DNA of 64,000 bases, taken from Rebecca billardiae RCC1528. Lineage: Eukaryota > Haptophyta. The notes under the pieces were generated by a model, which had not been told where the DNA came from, did no database searches, and saw nothing but the letters and a program-made list of their open reading frames with translations. The stretch covers positions 1-64,000 of the forward strand of contig OZ251230.1 in assembly GCA_965240325.2 (NCBI GenBank), read 5' to 3'. This document shows positions 10,601 through 18,367 of this stretch, piece after piece. A program made the translations under genes and the position numbers. How positions within the stretch are numbered: the first letter of the stretch is position 1; the number at the start of each line of letters is the position of its first letter.

Positions 10601-11953
10601 CGGCTGCGCACGTACAAGCGCGCGCGCGCGCTGTGCCACGCGGACCCGGGCGTGACGTGCCCTGCGTGCAAGGTCACGCCTGCCGACCAGGGCGAGTGCG
10701 ACGCCGAGATGACCAAGCGCCGCCGCCTTCTCGCCGACGACTCGAAGGACGCCGAGCGCATCGTCGACCAGAAGCTGCACGAGAACCAGTGGCTGCTACC
10801 GCAGCTGGAGCTCGAGCACGTCAACTACTTCCCCGGCATCATGCACTTCAAGCACGACACTTTCAAGCCGGTGCTGTCGGCGCTGTGGAGGGAGGTGGAC
10901 GAGCTGTACGGCCGCGACGCGCCGCTCACCAAGTACGACCTGATCGTCCTGTTCAAGAACGCGGGCGTGCCTGTGCGAGTGCCCAAGCGGCGCACGCGCA
11001 CCAACGAGATCGGCGTGCCCGACCTCCGCGGCGACGGCATCTCGCTGCTGCGCACGCACGCGGTCTTCTGGGCGTTGGTGCAGGTCGTGTGGAAGATCGA
11101 CGCGGATCTCGACGGCGCGAGCAGCGCGGGCGCGGCGGACAGCGGCGACGAGGACGCGCGCATCTCGGACATGCAGGACGAGGAGGAGCGCGAGATGATG
11201 GACGAGATCGGCTTTGACGACGAGGCGCAGTTGAAGGCCGAGATCGCGGACATGCCGCGCATGGCACTCTTCTGCCGCCTGCTCATGCTCACGTGGCAGC
11301 TGCACGACCTCGTCTCCTCGCGCGGCTACACGGACGATGACGATGGCCGCGCGAAGCGTGCGGACGAGGTTGAGGCAGCCGCGACGGCGTGGGTCGAGGC
11401 GCTCGACCTGTTCGTCCTCAAGCCGGTCACCTCGCAGTACAAGACGATCGCGCGGTTCGTCTTGCCTCTGCTGATCAGGCGGTGGGGCCACCTCGTGCAG
11501 CTCGCGGACGAGCAGGTGCAGGAGCACTTCGTGCAGGTGACCAAGCGGGCGATGCCGCTCGTGAACGCGCGCAAGTCGCTCGACTCGTTCGTCCGCGAGT
11601 ATGCCGAGGGGAAGAAGTCGACGGTGCAGCCGCACATCTCGACGGCCGCGCAGCTCCTGCGCCGCGTGTCGCTTGCGACGTGGGCGGAGGAGGAGTTCGG
11701 CGACAAGGTGCGGCGGCTCTGGCTGAAGAAGGAGGGCAAGCGGCAGCGCGAATGGCAGCGCAAGGCGAAGGCCGGCGCGCACGACCTGGTCGACGAGTAC
11801 ATCGCGGCGCGCAAGCTCGTGCGCGAGGAGGCTGGGCTTCCGGAGGAGGACTTGTCGGCACTCAAGAGCAAATTGAGGGCGGCGGCGCGCTCGGCCTCGG
11901 CGACGGTGAGCGACGGCGCGGATGTCGCGCGCGACGGCAGCGGGGCTGGGTAG
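7637..11953 (+). CDS. Element ORF B, 1438-residue candidate transposition protein
   Basis: One open frame from ATG 7637 to TAG 11951-11953. The order is a Pro/Gln-rich head (residues 1-100), an Ala/Glu/Arg coiled coil (about 210-480), a globular part with DAQFDTWREWVGKEIHPVTG and the hydrophobic strand-like HVLLLSADAGNTAHS near 675, a Gly/Ala repeat tract (about 755-930), a Cys pair TCPACK near 1013, and an acidic/aromatic C-terminal region with FPGIMHFKHDTFKPVLSALW, YDLIVLFKNAGVP and a basic tail. Position inside the TIRs makes it the candidate transposase or accessory factor. I cannot assign a catalytic triad or a known superfamily. It could instead be a captured host gene. Confidence 0.6.
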   Translation: MPYAVADTQPLPPLGPPPLPSLPPPPQLPSAPPHLPPPLVQPPQPRPRPRPRPQPQPLSSPHDAARPPTARALALLRADGGEAAASAAAAAADLSPAVVAARFSSLPAHADHLVFSPATTNASSALSFPAAAAPSPAVTRSASRQPAPPLLLAGAAAQPFVGGSAEELLPPRSPAVASPAFMSPPPAVLLSAAPTRQRPLTRSAGSVAPTPEAEADEQTARGRRRMAELQHVAELEQQLRRSHSTRSVPSELELTSLRTRVTELEHFNGELERERDDAVRQREDIVNSAAVDLEPVLDVVIAAVKLECENIEREALDRIAAARAAAAAAERRAVLAGYRAGHSADARTRHDAEAEQAQAKLRRDLEEANARAAAAQRAADAQRDRALELERRLTATEHIAADALSGVEHELAAALHAQQLLEQQCAHAQSLCDEQQSQLVELKRDKDAARKRADRAAGKFEHLAELNGLDGAHRQRAQRPSLSVSSNACRKRRRGEADHIEHILRGTPDDVMDLVLHEMLEGADDGSRKPWARHAYLQQRRGAVGVVREIQSHQTHHDVAGYLVSKNVTDAQFDTWREWVGKEIHPVTGEHSARTVFRGGFGREPIRHPIPPPAAGSREVAQRDREHAGAGVLMIGSESAARPWAQAVHAVLDRSERNGKSARPRGQPHVLLLSADAGNTAHSRTATIAIVRNGWGVNYGALASSEAIAISERPDSDMSELWSAHADAINDVIRSGLLPPRPTPPAAATARVAGAAGGAAAAVTAGAAGGAGRGEARGAAGGAAGGTAGGTAGGTGGAGGAGGSGSGVAGGTAGAGVRAAGGAAGGAAGNAGAGAGGGAGGAGGAGGSGSGSGVAGGTAGAGVRAAGGAAGGAASSAAGNPSAGTAGGAAAAAAAAAAAAAAGGAAGAAGAAGAAGAAGAAGGAAGGGFGGGGEAADYAEEQKAIITYTGDYVNLASLAGQGSHNVSPLRFNVWAVKEAGADGGSPQWRLRTYKRARALCHADPGVTCPACKVTPADQGECDAEMTKRRRLLADDSKDAERIVDQKLHENQWLLPQLELEHVNYFPGIMHFKHDTFKPVLSALWREVDELYGRDAPLTKYDLIVLFKNAGVPVRVPKRRTRTNEIGVPDLRGDGISLLRTHAVFWALVQVVWKIDADLDGASSAGAADSGDEDARISDMQDEEEREMMDEIGFDDEAQLKAEIADMPRMALFCRLLMLTWQLHDLVSSRGYTDDDDGRAKRADEVEAAATAWVEALDLFVLKPVTSQYKTIARFVLPLLIRRWGHLVQLADEQVQEHFVQVTKRAMPLVNARKSLDSFVREYAEGKKSTVQPHISTAAQLLRRVSLATWAEEEFGDKVRRLWLKKEGKRQREWQRKAKAGAHDLVDEYIAARKLVREEAGLPEEDLSALKSKLRAAARSASATVSDGADVARDGSGAG
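9885..10437 (+). repeat. Gly/Ala-encoding GGC-GCG low-complexity tract
   Basis: Irregular tandem blocks of GCCGGCGGCGCG encode repeated GGAAGGA and GAAGAAGAAG runs. Two near-identical blocks of about 120 bp (starting near 10030 and 10150, each with GSGSG..VAGGTAGAGVRAAGGAAGGAA) show internal duplication. Confidence 0.8.
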
Positions 11954-12426
11954 CGGGAATCAGGCAGCTGACGGTTAGGGCATGCAGGGGGGACTAGTCG
12001 CGCGCGCGCGCCGCCCGCTGGGCGCGCGCGCGCAGCGCATAGTAATTTTCCGTAAAATAATCCGGCCGATGGACACGCTAACGGCCGCTTTAAAAAAGAA
12101 GTCGTTGCTGTGACTGATGTCGTGACAATACATCTAGACGCGATGACGACAGCAGCTAGCTCGTCGAGGCTCGAGCGGCAACAGGTAGCGCATCGCGATC
12201 GTGGCACCCGGCTGTCAATCCCCGTGGCGCCGGCGGTGCTCCGTCGTGCGCACTGGCTCGGCGCTGCGGCGGCGGCACGCGCGGCCGGCTGCCGCGCGGT
12301 CCGGTCCGGCGGGTGGGCTGGTGGCGGCGCGCGGCACGCCCACGTACGCGCGCGCCCGCCGCCAGCCTCCCTCGCTCGTCAGGGCTGAGTCGCCCCTAGC
12401 TAGCGCGCTCCCCTCGCCGGGGCGGC
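11954..12426. other. Right end of element and bZIP 3' flank
   Basis: 11954-12078 is the element interior after ORF B and 12079-12112 is the right TIR. 12113-12426 lies downstream of the bZIP gene and has no recognisable gene. Confidence 0.5.
12079..12112 (-). repeat. Right terminal inverted repeat of the 6.3-kb element
   Basis: Reads TAACGGCCGCTTTAAAAAAG on the + strand and ends GTCGTTGCTGTG. It is the inverted partner of 5858-5891. Confidence 0.85.
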
Positions 12427-13484
12427 TCATTGGAACTGCAGGTCCATGCTCGGCAGCTGGTACGAGTTGGCGTGCGGCGGCGGCGAGGCGGAGGAGGTGA
12501 GCGAGAGGATCGCCTGCGCCGACTCGATGTCGTCCCAGCTGCGCGCGGTGCTGCCCGCGGCGGCGCAGCCGCACGCGCCGTGGGCGGCGGACGCGACGGC
12601 GCCGCCGATCGCCGCGGAGAGCGAGCGCGGCCCGTCGTCGTCCGACTCCATCGGCAGCGAGCCGACGTGCGGGTCCGCGCCGAGCGGCACGGGCTGCCGG
12701 ATGGCGATCGGCGCGGTGTGGCCCGCGTGCGGCGGCGTGCGCGCGCCGGTGCGCAGCGGCCCGCCGGCGGTGAGCCCGCCGGAGGTGGAGTGCGCGGGCA
12801 GCGCCGCCTCCGGCACGTGCGCGACGGGCAGCGAGCGCGAGAGCCGGCCGAGCGCGCCGCCGAGCGCGGCCGCGCCGCCCGCGTGGGGCTGCGCGGGCAG
12901 CGCGTCCTCGATGCGGCAGTTTTCAAACGCCGCGGCGAGGTCGACGGAGACGGGGCTCGCGGCCTTGAGCCACGCGCCCAGCGTCTCCGCCTGCGCGGGG
13001 CTCAGCGCCGCCTTGATGGACGCGAGCACGCGCGCGGTCGCCGCCTCCTCGCCCGCGCACAGCTGCGCCTCGAGCTCCCGCACGCGCGCGTTCAGGCCCA
13101 TCATCTGCTCGTGCATCTCGTTCACAAACTGCTTGTGCCGCAGGCGCGCCGCGCGGGCCGACTCCGCCTTGCGCGCCAGCCTGCGCGCGGCGCGGCGCGT
13201 GCGCGCGACGCGCGCGGACGCGTCGGCGCGCGCAGGCGCGCGCGCGCGCGGGGTGGGGGTGGGAGGGGGCGCGCGCACCTCTGGTGGCGCGCCGATTCGT
13301 TGTCGCCCTTCCCGATCGAGCTCGCCGCGCCGCCCTGCGAGCCCGACGTGTTGTGCGGGATCGGGATGGGGCACGAGCGCGCCATCACGTCGTCCGAGTT
13401 CTCCGAGGGCGAGCCGCGCGGCTCGGGCGCGTAGCCGCCGTGCCCGTTGGCGCCGCCGGGGATGGCGACGGGGTTGGACGCCAT
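12427..13484 (-). CDS. bZIP transcription factor
   Basis: Two exons, 13484-13279 and 13180-12427, joined in phase 2, give 319 residues. The splice rebuilds a basic region running HQRLARKAESARAARLRHKQ at about residues 66-86, followed by a zipper-like helix with Met/Leu at heptad positions (FVNEMHEQMMGLNARVRELE). It should bind DNA as a dimer in the nucleus. The invariant basic-region Asn of canonical bZIPs is replaced by Lys and the usual Ser by Ala. The rest is Ser/Pro/Gly/Ala-rich with no second domain; a short acidic DDDG patch lies near residue 265. The ATG at 13484 is a plausible start (MASNPVAIPGG). The intron begins GTGCGC. Confidence 0.85.
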
Positions 13485-14015
13485 GGCCGTCGGTCGCGCC
13501 CCCGGCCCGCGCGCGCGCCGCGTCGCGCGCTCCTGCGGCCGGACGCGGCGTGCAACAGCTGCGCCGCGGCTGCCACGCGGCTGCTAATGGGCGCCACCCT
13601 CCAGGCGGCCTCCGCTGGGCTGGGCAGTGGCAGCGGTGGACACGGGGCCCAGAGCGCAACATTGCTGATGCAGTGCTTGGTGAGTTGAGTCGCAGGGTGG
13701 CACCTGACTTGAGTGTTTTAACTGTAGTAGCGCTTGGACGGTGCCGCTTGGCAGTGTGTGCATCGTCGGCGCGAGTGCTCGGTCTCATCAAAAGCGCGCC
13801 AAATTCTTCATCAGCACACCGAACAAGTACCCAACCAGGCTGCGGACGGGCACTCGCTCGGGCGGGCCGTTGGGCTGGACACCTGGGAGTGCTGGACGCT
13901 GACGGAGCGGGAATCCATGAAATCGAATAACGGGATTCCGCCGTATAATCAGCTGATGGCGCACGATGGCCGCCCGCGCGGCGCCACCGGCGTAGTCGGC
14001 CAAAAGGCGCACGCC
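13485..14015. other. Upstream region of the bZIP gene
   Basis: No gene is seen. The stretch is less GC-rich than the neighbouring exons and contains an imperfect hairpin, GCGGGAATCC ... GGGATTCCGC, around 13908-13942. It separates the bZIP start from the 3' end of the coiled-coil gene. Confidence 0.45.
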
Positions 14016-15850
14016 TCAGCGCGCGTACCGGCGCTGCGCGACGCCGTTCGAGCCGCCGCTCTCCGATGCCCAGCTCAGGCTCCGGCCCGCCGCCGCCGCC
14101 GCGCGCGCGCCCGCGCCGCCGCCCGCCGCGGCGCCGTGCGGCGCGGCGGCGGTCGCGTGCGCGTTCGCGCTGCTCGCGGGCGAGCGCGCGCTCGCGCCCG
14201 GCGCGGTCGAGAGCCCGCCGAGCGAGAGGTGGACCGAGCGCACGCCCGACCCGCCCGACGGCGCGTGCGCCGCGCCCGAGCTCGCGCTCGCCGGCCGGCG
14301 ACGGCCGGATGCGGCGGGGCGCGGCGCGGCGTCCGCGTGCGGCGGCGAGGTCGACGCAAACGGCGCGGGCCGTGGGTGCGCGTCGAGCGCGCTGGGCAGC
14401 CGCGGCTGCGTCGGCGTGGAGTGCAGCGAAGATGTCGGCATGCGCCGCGCGCTCGCGCGCGCGGAGCCGCCGCCCGTCGCGCCCGCCGCGCCCGCCGCGC
14501 CGAGCGCCTGGCGCGCGAGCTCGCGCACAGCCGCCTCCTGCGCGCACACCGCACACACACCCGCACACGCGCGCACCGCGTGAGCGGGGCGGTCCCGGGC
14601 ATGCCCGCGCACGCGCAACCACGCACACACGCGCACGCGCGCGCACGCGCACGCACGCGCACGCGCCTGCTCCTCGAGGTCCGAGAGCAGCTGCGACGTG
14701 TGCGCGCAGTCGAGCCTGCGCTGCGCCACCAGCCGCCCCGCCGCGGCCGCCGCCGTCTTGCCGTCCACGCCGCGGCGCAGCAGCGTGGACTCCTGCTGCA
14801 GCTGCAGCCCCGACTCGTACAGCGCGTACACCACCAGCTTGAGCTCGCGCGCCTGCGGGCACCAGCGCGCGGGGGGCGGGGGAGGCTGAGCGAGCGCGCG
14901 GCCGCGCGCGCGCGCGCACCGCGCGCCGCGCGCGCCGCGCGCACCGCCTGCCGCTCGCGGTCGGCGAGCGCGAGAGTGCCCACGTCGGCCCACGCGCGCA
15001 TGCAGCGCGCGAGCAGCCGCCGCGCGTGCACGCGCGCGCCGAGCGCCGCCGCGGCGGCGCGCGCCGTGCCCTCTCGGATCAGCACCGCGCGCACGCCGCC
15101 GCGCGCGCGCGCGCGCGCCGAGCCGCCGCCGCCACTATCGGCGTCGGCGTCGTCGTCGTCGTCGTCGAGCTCGAAGCGCAGCTCGGCGCCGCGCGCGCGC
15201 TCCGCGTCCGCCGCCACGCGCGCGCGCTCCGCCACCGCCGCCGCCTCCGCCGCCTGCGCCGCGCTCGCCCGCGCCGCGCGCACCGCCTCGGCCGCCGCCT
15301 CGGCCGCCGCCTCGCCGTCGGCCGCGCAGCGCGCGCGCACGTGCCAGCGCACGACGGCGCGGCCGAGCCGGCCGTGCGCCGCGACGTGGCACGCGCGCTC
15401 GAGCGCGCCCAGCCGATCGCCCAGCAGCCGCTCCCCCGCCGCGCGCAGCTCGGCCGCCTCGTCGCCCAGCGCGCGCGCCGCCAGCCGCCACGCGTGCACC
15501 GCGCCGGGCGGCGGCGGCAGGGCGCGCGCGAGGAGGCGGCGGAGCGCGGCGGCGCGCGAGGACTCGAGCAGCGCGATCGAGCGCGCCACGCCGCGCCACG
15601 CGTGCAGCGCCGGCGCGAGCGCCGCGCGCGCGCGCGCGTCGAGCGCGGCGCACAGCCGCGCGCCGCGCGCGCGCGCGGCCGCCTCGTGCTGCGCGAGCGC
15701 GAGCGCGTGGAGCTCGGCGACGCGCTGCGAGAGGAGGCCGTTGCCCGCGCGCAGCTGGTCCAGCGCGTGCGCCAGCAGCTCGGGCCGCTCCGCCGCCAGC
15801 TCGGCGCCGCTCGCGAGCAGCTCGTCGAGGGCGGCGCCGCCGACCGACAT
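14016..15850 (-). CDS. Coiled-coil protein with Sfi1-like Trp motifs
   Basis: Three exons (15850-14945, 14852-14667, 14537-14016) give 537 residues. The N-terminal two thirds are helical with repeated Trp-anchored motifs spaced tens of residues apart: ALHAWRGVARSIALL, AVHAWRLAARALG, LGRAVVRWHVRARC and LLARCMRAWADVG. These resemble the L...W core of Sfi1/centrin-binding repeats (inference). Exon 2 encodes a conserved-looking helix (ARELKLVVYALYESGLQLQQ). The C-terminus is a disordered Ser/Pro/Ala tail. Intron 2 opens with GC (GCGCGT) and closes with AG, the only phase-consistent choice. The ATG at 15850 gives MSVGGAALDELL; an upstream in-frame ATG at 15919 is possible but lies 18 bp from the divergent gene's start. 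Confidence 0.72.
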
Positions 15851-15937
15851 GCTGAATTTGACCGCACGCCCCTCCCTCGCTTCGTCGGAAAGGCGCGCCG
15901 CCGTTTCAGCTGTCCGCACTCCTCAAGTACGCAAGCC

Positions 15938-17716
15938 ATGCCGCCCGCGGGCGGCGCGGGTGACGAGGGCCCGCTGCCCGCGCTGCACGAGCAGCTGCGG
16001 AGCAAGCACGTGCGCACGCTCGAGCTGCTGCAGGCGACGCTCGACGAGAACGCCGCGCTCAAGAAGCAGGCCGCCGCCGCCGGCGGCGGCGGCGGCGCGC
16101 ACGCGCGCGGCGCGGCGGACGCGCTCGCGGACGACGAGCTGCCGCCGTGCCACGCGTACCACGACAAGGAGCGCAAGCGGATCGAGGTGCTCGAGGCCGA
16201 GCTCGCCCTCGCGCGCGAGGCGCCGGACAAGCTGCAGGCGCTCGTCGACGCCGCGCGCGCCGACGCCGCGCGGTACAAGGCGCGCGGCGCCGAGCACGCG
16301 GCCGCGGCCGAGCAGCAGCGCGCGCGCGCGGCCGAGCGGCACGCGGCGGACCTGGCGGCGGCGCGCGAGGCGCGCGAGGCGGCGGAGGCGCGCGCGCGCG
16401 AGGCCGAGGCCGCCGCCGCCGCCGCGCGCGCCGACGCCGCCGACGCCGCCGCGCGCGCCGACGCGGCCGCCGCGCTGGGCGCGCGCGACGTGGCGGACGC
16501 GGCCGCGGCCGCCGCGCGCGAGACGCAGCGCGAGCTGCGCGACGCGCGGCGCGAGGCGGAGGTGGAGCGCACGCGCGCGGACGCGGCGGAGGCGGCGCTC
16601 GCCGAGGAGCGCGCGCGCGCCGCGCGCGCCGCCGGCGACGACGCGCAGCGCGCCGAGGCGGCGGACGCGGCCGCGCGCGCCGAGGCGGCCGCGGCGATCG
16701 GCGCCGCCGCGGACGCGCGCGCCGCCGCCGCGCGCGACCGCGGCCGCGCCGAGGCGGCGGAGGCGGCGCTCGGCGAGGCGCGGCGCGCGGCGGCGCGCGG
16801 CGCCGACGAGCTCGACGCCGCGCTGCGCGCCGAGCTCGACGCCGCGCGCGCCGAGCTCGGCGCGGCGCAGCAGCAGGCGGCGCGCGCGGAGGGTGCCGCG
16901 GCCGCGGAGCGGCAGCGGTGCGCGGCGCAGGCGGCCGCGCGCGCGCGCGCGGAGGCGGGCGCGGCCGAGGCGGGCGCGCGCGCGGAGGCGGCGGAGGCGC
17001 GCGCGCGCGACGCGGCGAGCGCCGCCTCCGCCTCCGAGGCCGCCTCGCTCCGCGCCGCGCTCGAGCAGCGCTGGGGCGAGCTCGAGGCGGTGCGCGCCCA
17101 GCTGCGCGCCACACACGCAGACGCGGCGCGCGCGGCACAGGCGGCGCACGCCGACGCCGCGGCCGAGCGCGCGGCCGCGGCCGAGCAGATCGCCGCGCTG
17201 CGCGCGCGCGCGCTGGCGGCGGAGGACGGGCTCAACCAGCTCTCCGCGCTGCGGCCCGACCGCTTCGACTCGTTCGTCGCGCTGCGCCGCGAGAACGCGC
17301 AGCTGCGCGCCGCGCTGGGCGCGCTGCAGCAGCGCTCCTCCGCGCAGCCGCAGCCGCAGCAGCACGGCGCGGACGCGGAGGGCGGCGCGGCGGTGGGCGC
17401 GGCCCACCGCGTGGTGAGCGGGCTGCGCGAAGGCAGCGCCGCCACGATGGTCGCGGCCGCGGGCGCCGCCGCGGTGACGACGATCGGCGCGCAGCCCGGC
17501 GGCGGCGCTGGGCGGCGGCCCTCGGGTGGCGGCGGGCTGCAGCGCGGCGGCAGCTGGGGCGGCGGCCTCGCGGCGCGCGGCGGCGGCGCGGGCGGCGCGC
17601 TCGCCCCCGGCCGGCGCATGTCGGCGAGCACCGTGCAGGCCGGCGTGCCGCCGCTCGCGGGGCTGGGCGCGGGGCTCGGCGGCGGCAGCTTCCGCGGCGG
17701 TCGCATCATCGGCTAG
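15938..17716 (+). CDS. Ala-rich coiled-coil protein
   Basis: A single-exon frame of 592 residues. Residues 10-50 form a Leu/Glu-rich helix (LHEQLRSKHVRTLELLQATL), then comes HAYHDKERKRIEVLEAELAL, a very long Ala/Arg/Glu coiled coil to about 470 with a conserved-looking RPDRFDSFVALRRENAQLRA near 445, and finally a Gly/Arg/Ser-rich disordered tail with GRRMSASTVQ. No enzymatic domain is seen. It starts 87 bp from the divergent coiled-coil gene, so the two likely share a promoter and perhaps a cytoskeletal role. Composition makes sequence matches to other coiled coils unreliable. Confidence 0.7.
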   Translation: MPPAGGAGDEGPLPALHEQLRSKHVRTLELLQATLDENAALKKQAAAAGGGGGAHARGAADALADDELPPCHAYHDKERKRIEVLEAELALAREAPDKLQALVDAARADAARYKARGAEHAAAAEQQRARAAERHAADLAAAREAREAAEARAREAEAAAAAARADAADAAARADAAAALGARDVADAAAAAARETQRELRDARREAEVERTRADAAEAALAEERARAARAAGDDAQRAEAADAAARAEAAAAIGAAADARAAAARDRGRAEAAEAALGEARRAAARGADELDAALRAELDAARAELGAAQQQAARAEGAAAAERQRCAAQAAARARAEAGAAEAGARAEAAEARARDAASAASASEAASLRAALEQRWGELEAVRAQLRATHADAARAAQAAHADAAAERAAAAEQIAALRARALAAEDGLNQLSALRPDRFDSFVALRRENAQLRAALGALQQRSSAQPQPQQHGADAEGGAAVGAAHRVVSGLREGSAATMVAAAGAAAVTTIGAQPGGGAGRRPSGGGGLQRGGSWGGGLAARGGGAGGALAPGRRMSASTVQAGVPPLAGLGAGLGGGSFRGGRIIG

Positions 17717-18367
17717 CAGCGCGCCGCAGCGCCGTCGGACTGACGGACTCGTCGGAGCCGCCCGACTCGCGACACTCGTCACCCGACTCACCGACGGTAT
17801 AGTATGCGCGCGCCTGAGTTTATGTCGTTGATGACGCGACGCTAGTCGTCGATCACTTTATATTGATGATCGGTCGTGAAGCACGGACTCATCAGAGCGG
17901 TAGTCTGCCGGCCCGCTGACGCGTCGTCGAGTCGTCGCATCCGGTCCGCGCGCGCATCATCTCGGCCGGATGACAGCAGCAGCAGCAATAATAAGTATGC
18001 GCGCGGCAGCAAGCAGGCGCGCGGCCATCTGCTCGAAGTCGATGCGCCATCCCGGCGGGCCCGGGGGCTGCGCGCCGGGCCCGTGTACTCACGCGGCTTA
18101 GCTGAGCGCGTTATTATTTCTCATTGACATTGATGGGCTGCTGACGACGATATGTACCGCGCGCGACGATGCTGTTTAATACCGTGTCAGTCGGATATGC
18201 TGTAGTATATATATATATATATCGGCGTCAGATGACGCTGACCCTCGTCATCGCGCGCCGCAGATGATGACGATGCGCGGCGGACGACGTCGGAGCAGGC
18301 CCTGAGGCCCGAGCAGACAGACAGCAGGCACGAGCTGCTGTGCGTACGACTTGTAGACCTTGCGGCG
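17717..18367. other. Intergenic between convergent genes
   Basis: No gene is seen. A+T-rich for this genome, with a short TA run (about 18207-18223) and ATGATGAC-type simple sequence. It holds the 3' ends of the flanking convergent genes. Confidence 0.5.

Larger units (their letters stand above)
5858..12112 (+). mobile_element. 6.3-kb DNA-transposon-like element with 34-bp TIRs
   Basis: The ends 5858-5891 and 12079-12112 are inverted copies of each other with one mismatch in 34 bp; both share the core TTCTTTTTTAAAGCGGCCGT. A subterminal CGGCCGTTAA occurs again near 5916 inside the left end. The flanks give AC on both sides (5856-5857 and 12113-12114), a possible 2-bp target duplication that could be chance. 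The 6255-bp interior carries two same-strand ORFs (6414-7271 and 7637-11953), neither of which I can match to a known transposase family. It lies between the housekeeping PGM gene and a bZIP gene. The paired AT-rich TIRs in a GC-rich genome are the strongest evidence. Superfamily is unknown. Confidence 0.75.
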
